Shown: positions 40,079 to 49,245 of the stretch, piece by piece | Position numbering within the stretch: the stretch's first letter is position 1 | Layout: each line of letters begins with the position of its first letter | Source: Nonomuraea coxensis DSM 45129 | Lineage (GTDB): Bacteria; Actinomycetota; Actinomycetes; Streptosporangiales; Streptosporangiaceae | DNA: 64,000 nucleotides | Assembly: GCF_019397265.1 (NCBI RefSeq) | Contig: NZ_CP068985.1 | Coordinates: 4,072,501-4,136,500, forward strand | Reading direction: 5' to 3' | Position numbers and translations under genes: made by a program | Notes under the pieces: generated by a model | The model's database searches: none | What the model saw: the letters and a program-made list of their open reading frames with translations, nothing else | What the model was told of the DNA's origin: nothing

Positions 40079-42217
40079 TCAGGCGTCTCCGGGGTGGTGC
40101 TGGTCGTCGGAGCGGGCCAGGGCCGGGACCTTGCGCGGGTCGCCGGGCTCGCCGTCGGCCCGCCGGCCGAGGCGGCTCGGCCACCAGGCCCGGCCGCCGA
40201 GCTCCCGCACCAGCGCGGGCACCAGCAGCGACCGCACCACCAGGGTGTCGAGCAGCACGCCGAACGCGACGATGAACGCGATCTGCACCAGGAAGGACAG
40301 CGGGATCACCACCAGCGCGGCGAAGGTGGCGGCCAGCACCACGCCCGCCGAGGTGATCACGCCGCCGGTGGTGACCAGGCCGCGCAGCACGCCCTCCCGC
40401 GGCCCGTGCCGCTCGGTCTCCTCGCGTACGCGGGACATGAGGAAGATGTTGTAGTCCACGCCGAGCGCGACCAGGAAGACGAACCCGTAGAGGGGGACGG
40501 AGGCGTCGCTGCCGGTGAAGCCGAACAGGTGCGTGAAGACCAGCGCCGAGACGCCGAGCGTGGCGAGGAAGTTCAGCGCCACCGTGGCCACCAGGAGCAG
40601 CGGCATCACCAGCGAGCGCAGCAGGAGGATCAGGATGAGCAGGATGATCACCAGCACCACGGGGACGATGACCAGCGTGTCCTCGCGCGCGGTGTCGGTC
40701 GTGTCGAGGCGCTGCGCCGTGTAGCCGCCGACGAGGGTGCCCTGCTCGCGGTCGAGGGCGGCGCGCAGGCGGGCGACCGTGTCCAGGGCGGCGTCGCTGT
40801 CGGGCGCGTCGCGCAGGGTGGCCTCCACGAGCACCTTGCCGTCCACCACCGTGGGGGCGCCGCCCGGCCGGCCGCCCGCGCTGACCGCCGCCGCCTCGGA
40901 GACTCCTCTGACGGCCTCGGCCGCGGCCACCACCTCCCCGGCCCGTTCGGCCGGGGCGACGATGACGGCCGGCTGGCCCGACCCGCCGGGGAAGTGCTCG
41001 CTGAGCGCCGCCTGGGCGGCCACCGAGGGGGTCTCGCCGACGAAGGTCTCGTCGAGGGGCACGCCCCGCGCCTCCAGCTGCGGCGCGAGCAGGGCGAGCG
41101 CGGCCAGGGGCAGGACGGTGGCGACCCAGAGCCGGCGTGGGCGGCGGTCCACCCAGCCGGCGACGCGGTTCCAGATCCCGCTCGCCCCGGTCTCCGCCGA
41201 GCGCGGTTTGGCCGGCCACAGGGCGGCCCGGCCCAGCAGGACGAGGGCGGCGGGCAGGAACGTCAGCGCGCTGAGCGCGGCGCAGGCGATGCCGATCGCG
41301 CCGACCGGGCCGAGGGCCTTGTTGTTGGTCAGGTTGCTGAGCAGCAGCGCCAGCAGGCCGAGGGCGACCGTGGCGGCGCTGGCGAGGATCGGCTCGATCG
41401 AGCGCCGCAGCGCCACCCGGCCGGCGGCGTAGCGGTCGCGGCCGGCGGCCAGCTCCTCGCGGAAGCGGGCGGTCAGCAGCAGCGCGTAGTCGGTGGCCGC
41501 GCCGATCACCAGGATGGACAGGATGCCCTGGACCTGGCCGTCGACGCGGACGATGTCGCGGTCGGCCAGGACGTACACGACGGCGCAGGCCAGGCCGAGC
41601 GCGAAGACCGCGCCGACGATGATGACCAGCGGCAGCAGCACGCTCCGGTACACCGCGAGCAGGATGACCAGCACGGTCACCAGCGCGACCAGGAGCAGCA
41701 GCCCGTCGATGCCGGCGAAGGCGCCGGCGAGGTCGGCGCGCGAGGCGGCCGGCCCGGCGAGCTGCGTCTTCAGCCCGTCCACGGCCACCGCGTCGCCGAT
41801 GCGGTCGAGGGCGTCGCGGAGGTCGGAGCCGGGGAGCTCGGGGTTGAGCTGGACGACGCCCTGCAGCGCGCGTCTGTCGTCGGAGGGGAAGGCGGGGGAG
41901 GGCGTGCCGACGACGTCCCGCGCGCCCTTCAGCGCGGCGATCGCCTGGGTGGCGGCGGCCTGCTGCGCCTCGGTGACGGTGGCCTCAGTCCCGCCGGCGG
42001 TCCACACCACGATGACCGGCTGCGCCTCGCCCTGCCGGAACTTCTCCTGTTCCTCCAGCACCCGCGTGGACTCCGCGCTCTGGGGCAGGAAGGCGGCCTG
42101 GTCGTTCGTGGACACCTCGCCCAGCTTGCCGGCGAACGGCCCGAGGCCGCCGCCCACCGCCAGCCAGACCAGCACCAGCAGTGCCGGGACGAGCCAGCGG
42201 ACATGTCGCCGCGCCAT
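40079..42217 (-). CDS. MMPL family RND transporter
   Basis: A 712-residue membrane protein with the two-fold RND layout: a helix at the N-terminus, an exported loop, a five-helix block (SILVIGAATDYALLLTARFRE, the MMPL Asp-Tyr motif), a second loop, and the matching block (GVDYNIFLMSRVREE). Family members export lipids, siderophores or drugs using proton flow. ATG 42217 has GGAAGGG 8 bases upstream; an in-frame GTG at 42226 lacks this. It is divergent from a MarR gene, which probably represses both. Confidence 0.9.
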   Translation of the reverse strand: MARRHVRWLVPALLVLVWLAVGGGLGPFAGKLGEVSTNDQAAFLPQSAESTRVLEEQEKFRQGEAQPVIVVWTAGGTEATVTEAQQAAATQAIAALKGARDVVGTPSPAFPSDDRRALQGVVQLNPELPGSDLRDALDRIGDAVAVDGLKTQLAGPAASRADLAGAFAGIDGLLLLVALVTVLVILLAVYRSVLLPLVIIVGAVFALGLACAVVYVLADRDIVRVDGQVQGILSILVIGAATDYALLLTARFREELAAGRDRYAAGRVALRRSIEPILASAATVALGLLALLLSNLTNNKALGPVGAIGIACAALSALTFLPAALVLLGRAALWPAKPRSAETGASGIWNRVAGWVDRRPRRLWVATVLPLAALALLAPQLEARGVPLDETFVGETPSVAAQAALSEHFPGGSGQPAVIVAPAERAGEVVAAAEAVRGVSEAAAVSAGGRPGGAPTVVDGKVLVEATLRDAPDSDAALDTVARLRAALDREQGTLVGGYTAQRLDTTDTAREDTLVIVPVVLVIILLILILLLRSLVMPLLLVATVALNFLATLGVSALVFTHLFGFTGSDASVPLYGFVFLVALGVDYNIFLMSRVREETERHGPREGVLRGLVTTGGVITSAGVVLAATFAALVVIPLSFLVQIAFIVAFGVLLDTLVVRSLLVPALVRELGGRAWWPSRLGRRADGEPGDPRKVPALARSDDQHHPGDA

Positions 42218-42263
42218 GGCGATCACCCTTCCGTCACGACATGTAACTCAATCACTAAGTCTC

Positions 42264-42274
42264 TCAATAATTGA
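42264..42274. promoter_or_regulatory. Likely MarR operator between MMPL and marR
   Basis: TCAATAATTGA is a perfect 11-bp palindrome in a markedly AT-rich divergent gap. A related half-site, ACTCAATCACT, lies about 20 bases to its left. A TAGCAT -10-like box (42282-42287) ends 6 bases before the marR ATG, so that mRNA may be leaderless. Confidence 0.6.
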
Positions 42275-42293
42275 ATTAATGTAGCATGGGCGC

Positions 42294-42773
42294 ATGAACG
42301 GCGACACCAAGGGGGGCGGCGAGGATCTCGGGCTCCAGAGCTTCGCGGCGCGGCTGCGCCGCATGACGGCCGAGTTCAACCGCATCGCCCACGAGTTCGC
42401 CAACGAGCACGGGCTGCACACGACCGACGTCCAAGCCCTGATCATCATCTACGACTCGCCGACGCCGATCACCCCGAGCCGCCTGCGCGACGAGCTCAAC
42501 CTCACCTCGGGCGCGGTCACGGCCTGCCTCGACCGGCTGGAGCGGGCCGGGCACATCCGCCGCGCGCGCGACGCGCACGACCGCCGCGTGATCCACCTGC
42601 ATTACCTCGCCGCCGCCCAGGAGTTCGCCGCCGCGTTCTTCCGGCCGCTCGGCCGCAGCACCGGCAACGCGCTGGCCCGCTTCAACCCCGACGAACTCCG
42701 CACCGTGGCCGCCTTCCTCGACGCCATGAACGAGGAGCTCACCCTGCTGCGCTCGGCGCCCCGCTCCCGCTGA
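42294..42773 (+). CDS. MarR family transcriptional regulator
   Basis: A 159-residue winged-helix repressor. The DNA-binding part is ITPSRLRDELNLTSGAVTACL with the wing RARDAHDRRVIHLHY, flanked by dimerisation helices. MarR proteins usually repress a neighbouring efflux gene and release DNA on binding a phenolic or lipophilic compound. The divergent MMPL transporter and shared AT-rich palindrome fit this model. Confidence 0.9.
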   Translation: MNGDTKGGGEDLGLQSFAARLRRMTAEFNRIAHEFANEHGLHTTDVQALIIIYDSPTPITPSRLRDELNLTSGAVTACLDRLERAGHIRRARDAHDRRVIHLHYLAAAQEFAAAFFRPLGRSTGNALARFNPDELRTVAAFLDAMNEELTLLRSAPRSR

Positions 42774-42833
42774 CCCTGCTCTCTGCCCTGCTCTTCGAGT
42801 ACGGAGGCGCGGACGGTTGCATCCGGCGCCGGA

Positions 42834-43334
42834 TCAGCGCGGGACCAGCGGGCGGGCCGTCGGGCGGATGCGGCGGGCGCGGTGGGCGGCCAGCTCCCTG
42901 ACGATGTCCGTACGCGGCAGCCCGCGCGGCGGGACGTCCTTCCCCGCGGCCATCAGGTCCGCGTACAGACGCCGGCCCTTCGCGCGCACGGTCTCGGCGT
43001 AGCCGGGATCGACGAGGTCCAGCAGCGCGGCGCCGAGCATCCACCGCGAGCGCCACCGCGCGACGGCGAGACCGCGTTCGGCGGAGGTGGTGGCCGCCTG
43101 GAGGTCGGCGCGCAGGTCGCCGACGGCGGCGATGAGATCTTGGGTCGCCCGGCGGGCGTGCTCCTGGCGCGCCGCGTGCGCCCGGGACCGCCAGCCGATC
43201 GCGAACGTCGCCACCGCGCACACGGCCAGCGCCACGACCCCCGCCACCGGGGTGCCCGCCACCGGGATCCCGGCCCCGCCCCACGCGGCCGCCGTGTCCG
43301 CCCCCACGCCCGTCCAGGTGATGTCTGCACGCAT
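42834..43334 (-). CDS. Hypothetical single-pass membrane protein
   Basis: A 166-residue protein. One transmembrane helix (about residues 28-48, AGVVALAVCAVATFAIGW) precedes a long charged, helical cytoplasmic part with possible coiled coil (ARQEHARRATQDLIAAVGDL). I recognise no family. It is convergent with marR. Confidence 0.6.
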   Translation of the reverse strand: MRADITWTGVGADTAAAWGGAGIPVAGTPVAGVVALAVCAVATFAIGWRSRAHAARQEHARRATQDLIAAVGDLRADLQAATTSAERGLAVARWRSRWMLGAALLDLVDPGYAETVRAKGRRLYADLMAAGKDVPPRGLPRTDIVRELAAHRARRIRPTARPLVPR

Positions 43335-43427
43335 GTTCGGAACCTACGGCCTGCGGCCTCAACAGTGGATCAAGCGCACGTGAGAAAACGATCAACTTAC
43401 CGGCGCGGCAAGATCCGGGCCGCCCCC

Positions 43428-43460
43428 GTGTCCCGCGGCGAGACTCCGCCCGCGGGACAC
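43428..43460 (-). terminator. Terminator-like hairpin after the DUF1206 gene
   Basis: GTGTCCCGCGG (43428-43438), 11-base loop, CCGCGGGACAC (43450-43460): a perfect 11-bp stem about 30 bases beyond the minus-strand stop. A second GGCC-rich stem lies closer to the gene. Confidence 0.5.
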
Positions 43461-43489
43461 CGGGCCGGCCCGGACCCCTTACGTCCCGG

Positions 43490-44281
43490 TCAGGTACGGC
43501 GCCAGCGCGCCTCGCCCAGGCAGTACACGCCGAACAGCAGCAGCCCCAGCGCCACCACCACGAGCAGCCACGGCCCGGCAGGGGTCTCGGCGAACGCCCG
43601 GAGCGTGGCGTCGATGCCGCCCGCCTTGTCGGGGTCGAAGGTGACGGCCGCCTGGATGACGAACACGCCGGCGCCGGCCGCGATCAGCCCGCGCGCCAGG
43701 TAGCCGGCCAGGCCGAGCCGGTCCATCATGGCGCTCGCCTTCGCCGGCATCGGCTTGAGGTGCTCGCGGAACTTCTTCTTGAGGCCGTAGCGCATCCAGT
43801 AGACGCCCAGCGCGATGATGCCGAGCCCGATCGCGCCGACCAGGATCTGGCCGCCGGGAAGGTCGAGCAGCTTGCCCGTGATGTCCCTGGAGCGCTCGTC
43901 GTCGTTGCTGGTCTCGCCGGTCAGCAGCATGGTCAGCAGCGCGGCGCAGATGAACGCGTACACCGCGACGCGGGCGATCGGCTCGGCCCGGTCCTTCAGG
44001 CCACGGGCCTTGATGGCCTCACCGACCTGCCAGACGATCAGGGCGGCGAAACCCACCACCATGATCCACAGAATGACCGAGCCGAACGGCAGCGACGCCA
44101 CCTCGCTGATCGCGCCGTTCTTGTCGGCCTCGCGGCCACCGTTGCCGCCGAAGGCGATCTGGATCGCCAGCACGCCGATCAGCGCGTACAGCACCGCCCG
44201 GCAGACCAGTCCGACGCGCGCAAGCCTGTCCACGGCCGGGCTGTCGGTCGCCCGTCGCGCCAGGGTCTCCGTCTCGCTCAT
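43490..44281 (-). CDS. DUF1206 domain membrane protein
   Basis: A 263-residue membrane protein built of three DUF1206 repeats, each a pair of helices, with the recurring pattern LARVGLVCRAVLYALIGVLA / IARVAVYAFICAAL / GLAGYLARGLIAAGAGVFVI. The family is widespread in actinomycetes and of unknown function. The N-terminus is short, polar and cytoplasmic. It stands alone and is divergent from the Cys-rich protein gene. Confidence 0.88.
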   Translation of the reverse strand: MSETETLARRATDSPAVDRLARVGLVCRAVLYALIGVLAIQIAFGGNGGREADKNGAISEVASLPFGSVILWIMVVGFAALIVWQVGEAIKARGLKDRAEPIARVAVYAFICAALLTMLLTGETSNDDERSRDITGKLLDLPGGQILVGAIGLGIIALGVYWMRYGLKKKFREHLKPMPAKASAMMDRLGLAGYLARGLIAAGAGVFVIQAAVTFDPDKAGGIDATLRAFAETPAGPWLLVVVALGLLLFGVYCLGEARWRRT

Positions 44282-44479
44282 GCAATCCTCCGGTCATGCG
44301 TTGGAAGACCATCGAAGTGCCCCGGAACGGGCCGCCTAGGCGTTTCGCAGGTCAGCCCGCCAGGCGGGCGCGGCGCGGGCATGATCGTGAGGGCGCACGG
44401 GGACGGCCGCGCGGACGTAGGATCGGCGTCCGGACGCCGTTCGGCAAGGTCCGGATGCCGTTCCGGGAGGGGAGCCCGC

Positions 44480-44947
44480 ATGACCGTGACCCCCGCGCAG
44501 CTGCGCGCCCTCGCGAGCCGCGCCGACGCGCTCGCCGCCGAGGTGCGCGAGCTCTGCCTGAGCGCTCCCGCGGGGACGCCCGAGCACGACCACCTCGGAG
44601 CGGCCTGGCAGGCCGGCGAGCGGCTCTCCGCCGGCGCCGACGACCTGCGGCGCGCGGCCGGCGACCTCGCCGCCCTCCAGGCCCGGCCGTGCGGCATGCC
44701 GTGGGGCGTCTGCCCGGAGCACGGCAACACGCTCTCCACCCACGCCGGCGTCTCCACCTGCCGGGTCTGCCGCCGCGAGTGGCGCCACGACCGGCTCGGC
44801 CGCCCGTGCGAGGAGCCGGTGACGTGGAAGGTCGTCGACCGGGCCGGCACGGAGACGCGGATGTGCGACGGCCACGTCCTCGGCGCCCGCGCCGCCGCCG
44901 CGGGAGCGACGTTCGTCCGCCTGGAGCAGGCCGACGCCCACCCCTGA
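44480..44947 (+). CDS. Hypothetical protein with a putative zinc ribbon
   Basis: A 155-residue soluble protein. An N-terminal helical region (residues 1-70, many Ala/Leu heptads) is followed by Cys pairs, CGMPWGVCPEHG and STCRVCRREW, spaced like a zinc ribbon. Two more Cys follow. GGGGAG lies 6 bases before ATG 44480. I cannot assign a family. Confidence 0.65.
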   Translation: MTVTPAQLRALASRADALAAEVRELCLSAPAGTPEHDHLGAAWQAGERLSAGADDLRRAAGDLAALQARPCGMPWGVCPEHGNTLSTHAGVSTCRVCRREWRHDRLGRPCEEPVTWKVVDRAGTETRMCDGHVLGARAAAAGATFVRLEQADAHP

Positions 44948-44955
44948 CCCGGCCG

Positions 44956-45328
44956 TCACCCCGATGGCGTGGGCGAGCAGCCCGCGCCGGCGATGACGGT
45001 GACGGTGGCCTGGGGAAGGGCGTCCAGCAACTCCCTTCCTTCCTGGGTGAGAGGGTCGCGGTCGCCGACGATCACGTGCAGCCGCCCCGGCGCCCCTGCC
45101 TCCAGCGCCGCCGCCCAGGACCCCCAGTCGCCGGGCCCGCCGCCGCTCAGCCCGAGCCCTGGCAGGTCGGCGACCCGTACGTCCCCCAGCGCCCCCGCCA
45201 CGCCCGCCCACGTGTCGGCGTTGACCGGCAGCCCGGGCAGCACCACGGCCGTCGCCCCCCGCCGGGCCCAGCTCGAACGTCCGCACCCCGCCCACCGTCG
45301 TGAACCGCCGCCACCCGTCCTGGCGCAC
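44956..45328 (-). pseudogene. Alpha/beta hydrolase with frameshift and internal deletion
   Basis: From GTG 45328 the frame reads WRRFTTVGGVRTFELGPAGG, an alpha/beta-hydrolase start. One G too many in a G6 run near 45262 shifts the frame, after which TAVVLPGLPVNADTWAGVAG and VADLPGLGLSGG continue. The chain then jumps from GSWAAAL to PGRLHVIVGDRDPL, missing the nucleophile-elbow region, about 130 residues. It cannot fold as an active hydrolase. Confidence 0.68.
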
Positions 45329-45497
45329 CCCCTGGGACGGCGACGCCGCCCGATCCGTACGCAGCCGCCACCGCCTCCTCGCCCTGGCCGCCGCGGAGAA
45401 CCTGCTCGTGCACGCCTACCATCTGCCCTTCCCCGGCCTCGGCCGCGTCGCCGGGCACGGCGGCACGTTCCGCTGGCGTCCCGAGCGGCCGGGCTGA
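45300..45497 (+). pseudogene. C-terminal remnant of an MBL-fold hydrolase
   Basis: A 65-residue frame ending LVHAYHLPFPGLGRVAGHGG matches the C-terminus of metallo-beta-lactamase-fold hydrolases. The HxHxDH metal site and everything before it are absent; the sequence upstream is the antisense start of the hydrolase remnant. A former gene was apparently cut off at about 45310. Confidence 0.55.
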
Positions 45498-45541
45498 CCC
45501 CCGCGTGGCCTGATCGGCGGGCCCCCGGGTAGGCGGAGCGC

Positions 45542-46810
45542 ATGAGCGAACGACACGCGCCCGTCATCGTCGTCGGCGCCGGGCTGAGCGGGCTGGCCTG
45601 CGCCGTCCACCTGCACGAGGCCGGCGTCCCCGTACGGGTGCTGGAGGCGTCCGACGGCGTCGGCGGCCGGGTGCGCACCGACGTCGTGAACGGGTTCCGG
45701 CTCGACCGCGGCTTCCAGGTGCTCAACACCGGCTACCCCGAGGCGCGCCGCGTCCTCGACCTCGCCGCCCTGGACGTCCGGGCGTTCGCCTCCGGGCTGC
45801 TGATCCACGGCGCGGGCGTCCGCTCCCGGGTGATGCTGCCGTGGCGGCATCCCCGCCACGCGCTCAGCGCGCCGCTGTCCGGGATCGGGACCCCGCGCGA
45901 CAAGGCCGTGCTGGCTGCGATCACCGCCCGCGACCTGGCCTTCCCCGCCTCCCGGCTGCGCTGCGGCCACGACCGGACCACGCTGGAGGAGCTGCGCGCC
46001 TGGGGCATGTCCGACGCGATGATCGACGGCCTGCTGCGCCCGTTCCTCGCCGGCGTCCTCCTCGAACGCGGCCTGGAGACCTCCAGCCGGGTCTTCCACC
46101 TGTTCTGGCGCTCGTTCGCGCGCGGCAGGATCGGCGTGCCCGCGTTCGGCATGGGCGAGATCCCGCGACAGCTCGCCGACCGGCTGCCGCCAGGAACCGT
46201 CACCCTCGGCGCCCGCGTCATCCGCGTCGCGCCCGGCGCGGTCGAGCTGGAGGGCGGCGGCACGCACGACGGCGCGGCGGCGGTGGTGGTGGCGGCCGAC
46301 CCCGGCGCGGCGGGCCGGCTGCTGCCGGGGATCGAGGTCCCGCCGATGCGCGCGGTCACCACCTTCTACCACGCCGCGCCGCGCTCGCCGCTGGGCGAGC
46401 CCGTCCAGGTCATCGACGCCACCGGCGCGATCGCCGACACGATCGTGCTCACCGACGCCGCGCCCACCTACGCGGCCGACGGGCGGGCGCTGATCTCCAC
46501 GTCCGTCCTCGGCGTGACCGGCGACGAACCCCGGGTGCGCGAGCGGCTGACCGGGATCTACGGCGACACCTCGTCCTGGGAGCACCTGGCCACGTACCAG
46601 GTGCCGGAGGCGCTGCCCGCGATGCCGCCGCCGCACCCGCTGCGCAGCCCCGTCCGGCTGGGGAGCGGCCTGTACGTGTGCGGCGACCACCGCGACACCG
46701 GCTCGCAGCAGGGCGCCCTCGTCTCGGGGCGGCGCGCGGCTCACGCCGTGCTGGCCGATCTCCACGCGCCGGCGGCCCGCCGCCCGCGCGTCGTCGCGCG
46801 CCACCGCTGA
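45542..46810 (+). CDS. FAD-dependent amine oxidase/phytoene-desaturase-like oxidoreductase
   Basis: A 422-residue flavoprotein. The N-terminal Rossmann motif is VIVVGAGLSGLACAVHLHEAG, followed by EASDGVGGRVRTD (FAD contact) and the C-terminal FAD motif GLYVCGDHRDTGSQQGAL. It resembles protoporphyrinogen oxidase/carotenoid desaturase relatives of unknown substrate. A TAGGCG box just upstream and no ribosome site suggest a near-leaderless mRNA. No carotenoid genes are nearby. Confidence 0.82.
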   Translation: MSERHAPVIVVGAGLSGLACAVHLHEAGVPVRVLEASDGVGGRVRTDVVNGFRLDRGFQVLNTGYPEARRVLDLAALDVRAFASGLLIHGAGVRSRVMLPWRHPRHALSAPLSGIGTPRDKAVLAAITARDLAFPASRLRCGHDRTTLEELRAWGMSDAMIDGLLRPFLAGVLLERGLETSSRVFHLFWRSFARGRIGVPAFGMGEIPRQLADRLPPGTVTLGARVIRVAPGAVELEGGGTHDGAAAVVVAADPGAAGRLLPGIEVPPMRAVTTFYHAAPRSPLGEPVQVIDATGAIADTIVLTDAAPTYAADGRALISTSVLGVTGDEPRVRERLTGIYGDTSSWEHLATYQVPEALPAMPPPHPLRSPVRLGSGLYVCGDHRDTGSQQGALVSGRRAAHAVLADLHAPAARRPRVVARHR

Positions 46811-46816
46811 GCGCGG

Positions 46817-48511
46817 TCAGCGGAGGACGGCGACCTCCTCGCCCGGCTCGCCGGCCGCCGACAGGGCGGGGGCGGGAGCGCGGGTCACCGCGTACGTTCC
46901 CGGCGTCGCCCGCCCGTCCAGGACGATCCGGGTGACCCGCCGGCTCCCGGCCGCGACGTAGTAGTGCCGGCCCGAGGGCGCCCGCCACCATGCGCCGGCC
47001 ACCACGTCGCGCCGGAGCCCGCTGCAGTCCCAGGTGCCGCTCCGGCCGCCCGTGAGCTGGGCCGACGTACGCCCGTCACGAGTGGTGAACAGCACGCCCC
47101 GCACCACGTTCCCGCCGCGCGCGTCGGCCAGCCGCAGGCAGACCCAGCGCCCGCGCGCCCCCTCCGGCAGCGCGCCGCGCCAGAACTCCCACGCCGTCGC
47201 CGCCTCGGCGCCGCCGCCCGGCCAGGCGACCGCGCACCCGAGCCCCTTCCAGACGCCGAACCCGCCGGGCGTCCCGTCCACCGTGCCGGGCCCGTGCCCG
47301 GCGGGCGGCCGGTAGCGGGCCTCGGCGGGGGAGAGCCCGCCGAGGTCGAGCACCGTGTACGGCAGGCCGGGCGCGATCTCCGGCGCCCGCAGCCGCAGCA
47401 CCGGCCCCCGCAGGCACCGCCCGCCCGCCGCCCGCACCGGCGCGCTCACCCCGTCCTCGATCCGGACCGGCCGCCACGCCGGCGACGGGCCGGACAGCGG
47501 CGCGGCCGACAGCTCACGCACCCACGGCGGCAGCAGATAGCGGCTGCCCGCCGGGGTGACGCGCAGCGTGAGCGGCGCCGCGCCGCCCGGCCTGGCGCGC
47601 GGCGCGGGGAACACCTCCAGCCTGCCCGGCCCGCCCGCCTCGGTGTAGCGGGCGACCTGCTCGCCGTCGCGCGCCAGCACCACGGCCGCGCCGTCCACGC
47701 GGCCGGCGTACAGGAGCTGCCCGGTGCGCCGTCCCCACGCGCGCAGGGCGCGGGCCACGAGCGCGGCGTCGCCGGTGAGCGCGCCGCGTGGCTCCCACGT
47801 GGACAGGTCCAGCTCGGTGCCGCGCCGCCAGGCCCCCGGCGCGGCCGACACGGCGGCGGGGGCGCCCGCTCGCTCGTCGGCCACGCCGACGGCGACGACC
47901 CCGGGCGTGCCGGGCAGCAGCGGCACCGCGACCGCCGCCGCCAGCGCCGCCGCGGCCACGCCCGCGACCAGCCCCGCCCGCGGCCGGCCGCCCGGCAGCC
48001 GGCCGTAGCAGCGGGCGAGCGTCGGGTCGGACGAGGGACGGAACATCGCCGCCGCGCCGTCACCGAACCGCCCCTCCAGCGCCGCGACCTCCGCCAGCGC
48101 GCCGTCGGGATCGGCCACCCGCGCGCCGGCCAGGATCCTGGCCACCTCGCCGGCGGGCCGCCCCTCCAGCCGCAGCAGCGCGTACGCGGCCCGCGCCGCC
48201 GGCCGCAGCGCCATCAGCTCGCCGGTGAAGGCCGCGTCGGTGCCCCGGGTGACCGCGGGCACCACCTCCAGCCGCGCGAACCGGCCCGACCAGGGCGGGA
48301 TCCGCGCCCGCAGCGCCCGCCTCAGCACCGTCTGGCGCAGCCGTATCGGGTCGCGCCCGCGATGGCGGGCCAGCCCGGCGGCGGCGAGCCGGTGCGCGAG
48401 CACCAGCCTGCGCTCCTCCCCGGCGGACGGGGGAAGGACCAGGTAGGCGAGCCACACCAGGTCGCGGTACGGCCGCGCCAGGCTCCTGCTGCCTCTGATG
48501 GACCGTCGCAC
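46817..48511 (-). CDS. Hypothetical membrane-anchored protein with sigma-factor-like N-terminus
   Basis: A 564-residue protein. Residues 1-150 are helical and basic (RDLVWLAYLVLPPSAGEERR, then LALRPAARAAYALLRLEG), resembling the sigma-70 region-4 type seen in actinomycete fusion proteins. A single helix follows at about 175-200 (AGLVAGVAAAALAAAVAVPLL), then a 350-residue exported domain with paired Cys (GRCLRGPVL, GLGCAVAWPG, GTWDCSG). GTG 48511 has GAGGAG 6 bases upstream. Function unknown; it could be an anti-sigma-like sensor. Confidence 0.62.
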   Translation of the reverse strand: MRRSIRGSRSLARPYRDLVWLAYLVLPPSAGEERRLVLAHRLAAAGLARHRGRDPIRLRQTVLRRALRARIPPWSGRFARLEVVPAVTRGTDAAFTGELMALRPAARAAYALLRLEGRPAGEVARILAGARVADPDGALAEVAALEGRFGDGAAAMFRPSSDPTLARCYGRLPGGRPRAGLVAGVAAAALAAAVAVPLLPGTPGVVAVGVADERAGAPAAVSAAPGAWRRGTELDLSTWEPRGALTGDAALVARALRAWGRRTGQLLYAGRVDGAAVVLARDGEQVARYTEAGGPGRLEVFPAPRARPGGAAPLTLRVTPAGSRYLLPPWVRELSAAPLSGPSPAWRPVRIEDGVSAPVRAAGGRCLRGPVLRLRAPEIAPGLPYTVLDLGGLSPAEARYRPPAGHGPGTVDGTPGGFGVWKGLGCAVAWPGGGAEAATAWEFWRGALPEGARGRWVCLRLADARGGNVVRGVLFTTRDGRTSAQLTGGRSGTWDCSGLRRDVVAGAWWRAPSGRHYYVAAGSRRVTRIVLDGRATPGTYAVTRAPAPALSAAGEPGEEVAVLR

Positions 48512-48699
48512 AGACTGCTCCTCACCAACAGTGACGGGGAGATTGCGTACCGCGACAGCAGGGTAGTGGCCGTTCTTTCCCCGCATGGGCAGGATGCCGA
48601 AAATCGTCCGTACGCCCGCCGGCCGGGCGCCGCCTCCTGGACAGGGGACGGGCGGCGCGGCCAAGCTGGGAGCCCCTTCCCGCCGAGCCGAGGTGAGCG

Positions 48700-49140
48700 G
48701 TGCCCGAGACCCTGCTGCGCAACACCTTCCACGTCCCCGCCCCGCCCGCCGCGGTACGGGCCCACCTGAGCGAGCCGGCCAGCTACGTCGGGCTGTCGCC
48801 GCTGGTGGTCGAGGTGCGCGACGTGCGGCGCGAGGCCGGCCTGATCCGCTACGTCAGCGTCGAGCGCTTCCGCTTCCTCGGCGTCCTGCGCCACGACAAC
48901 CTGGCCAGGGTCACGCTGTGGTCCACCGAGGACGCCGTCGAGGGCGACGTGGACAGTCCCGGCGGGATCCGGCTGGCGTACCGGTTCGGGCTGAGCGCCC
49001 GCGACGGCGGCACCGAGGTGGCCGACGAGCTGCGGCTGCGGGCCGCCTTCGGCCCCCTGCTCGGCTACGCCGCCCGCCAGGCCCGCGCGGTCCAGCTCGC
49101 CCGCGCCGCCGTCCTCACCGCCCGCGCCCCCGCGCTCTGA
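48700..49140 (+). CDS. SRPBCC (START-like) family protein
   Basis: A 146-residue helix-grip protein. LLRNTFHVPAPPAAVRAHLS is the usual SRPBCC opening, and the C-terminal long helix is GPLLGYAARQARAVQLARAA. Such proteins bind hydrophobic ligands or act as cyclases; no ligand can be inferred. GTG 48700 has GAGGTGAG just upstream. Confidence 0.75.
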   Translation: MPETLLRNTFHVPAPPAAVRAHLSEPASYVGLSPLVVEVRDVRREAGLIRYVSVERFRFLGVLRHDNLARVTLWSTEDAVEGDVDSPGGIRLAYRFGLSARDGGTEVADELRLRAAFGPLLGYAARQARAVQLARAAVLTARAPAL

Positions 49141-49245
49141 CCGCGCGCCGCCCCGGCTCTGACCAGGACTGTCAGCCTGCCGGTCGCGCACAGCGGGCCG
49201 GCGCGCCGGTGCGGCGACGGCCACCCGACCGAGCCGCGACGGCGA

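Noticed and set aside
38990..42274. Plus-strand open frame of over 1000 codons
   Set aside because: It runs antisense through the GlxA and MMPL genes, both of which have clear family motifs on the minus strand. Its translation is low-complexity.
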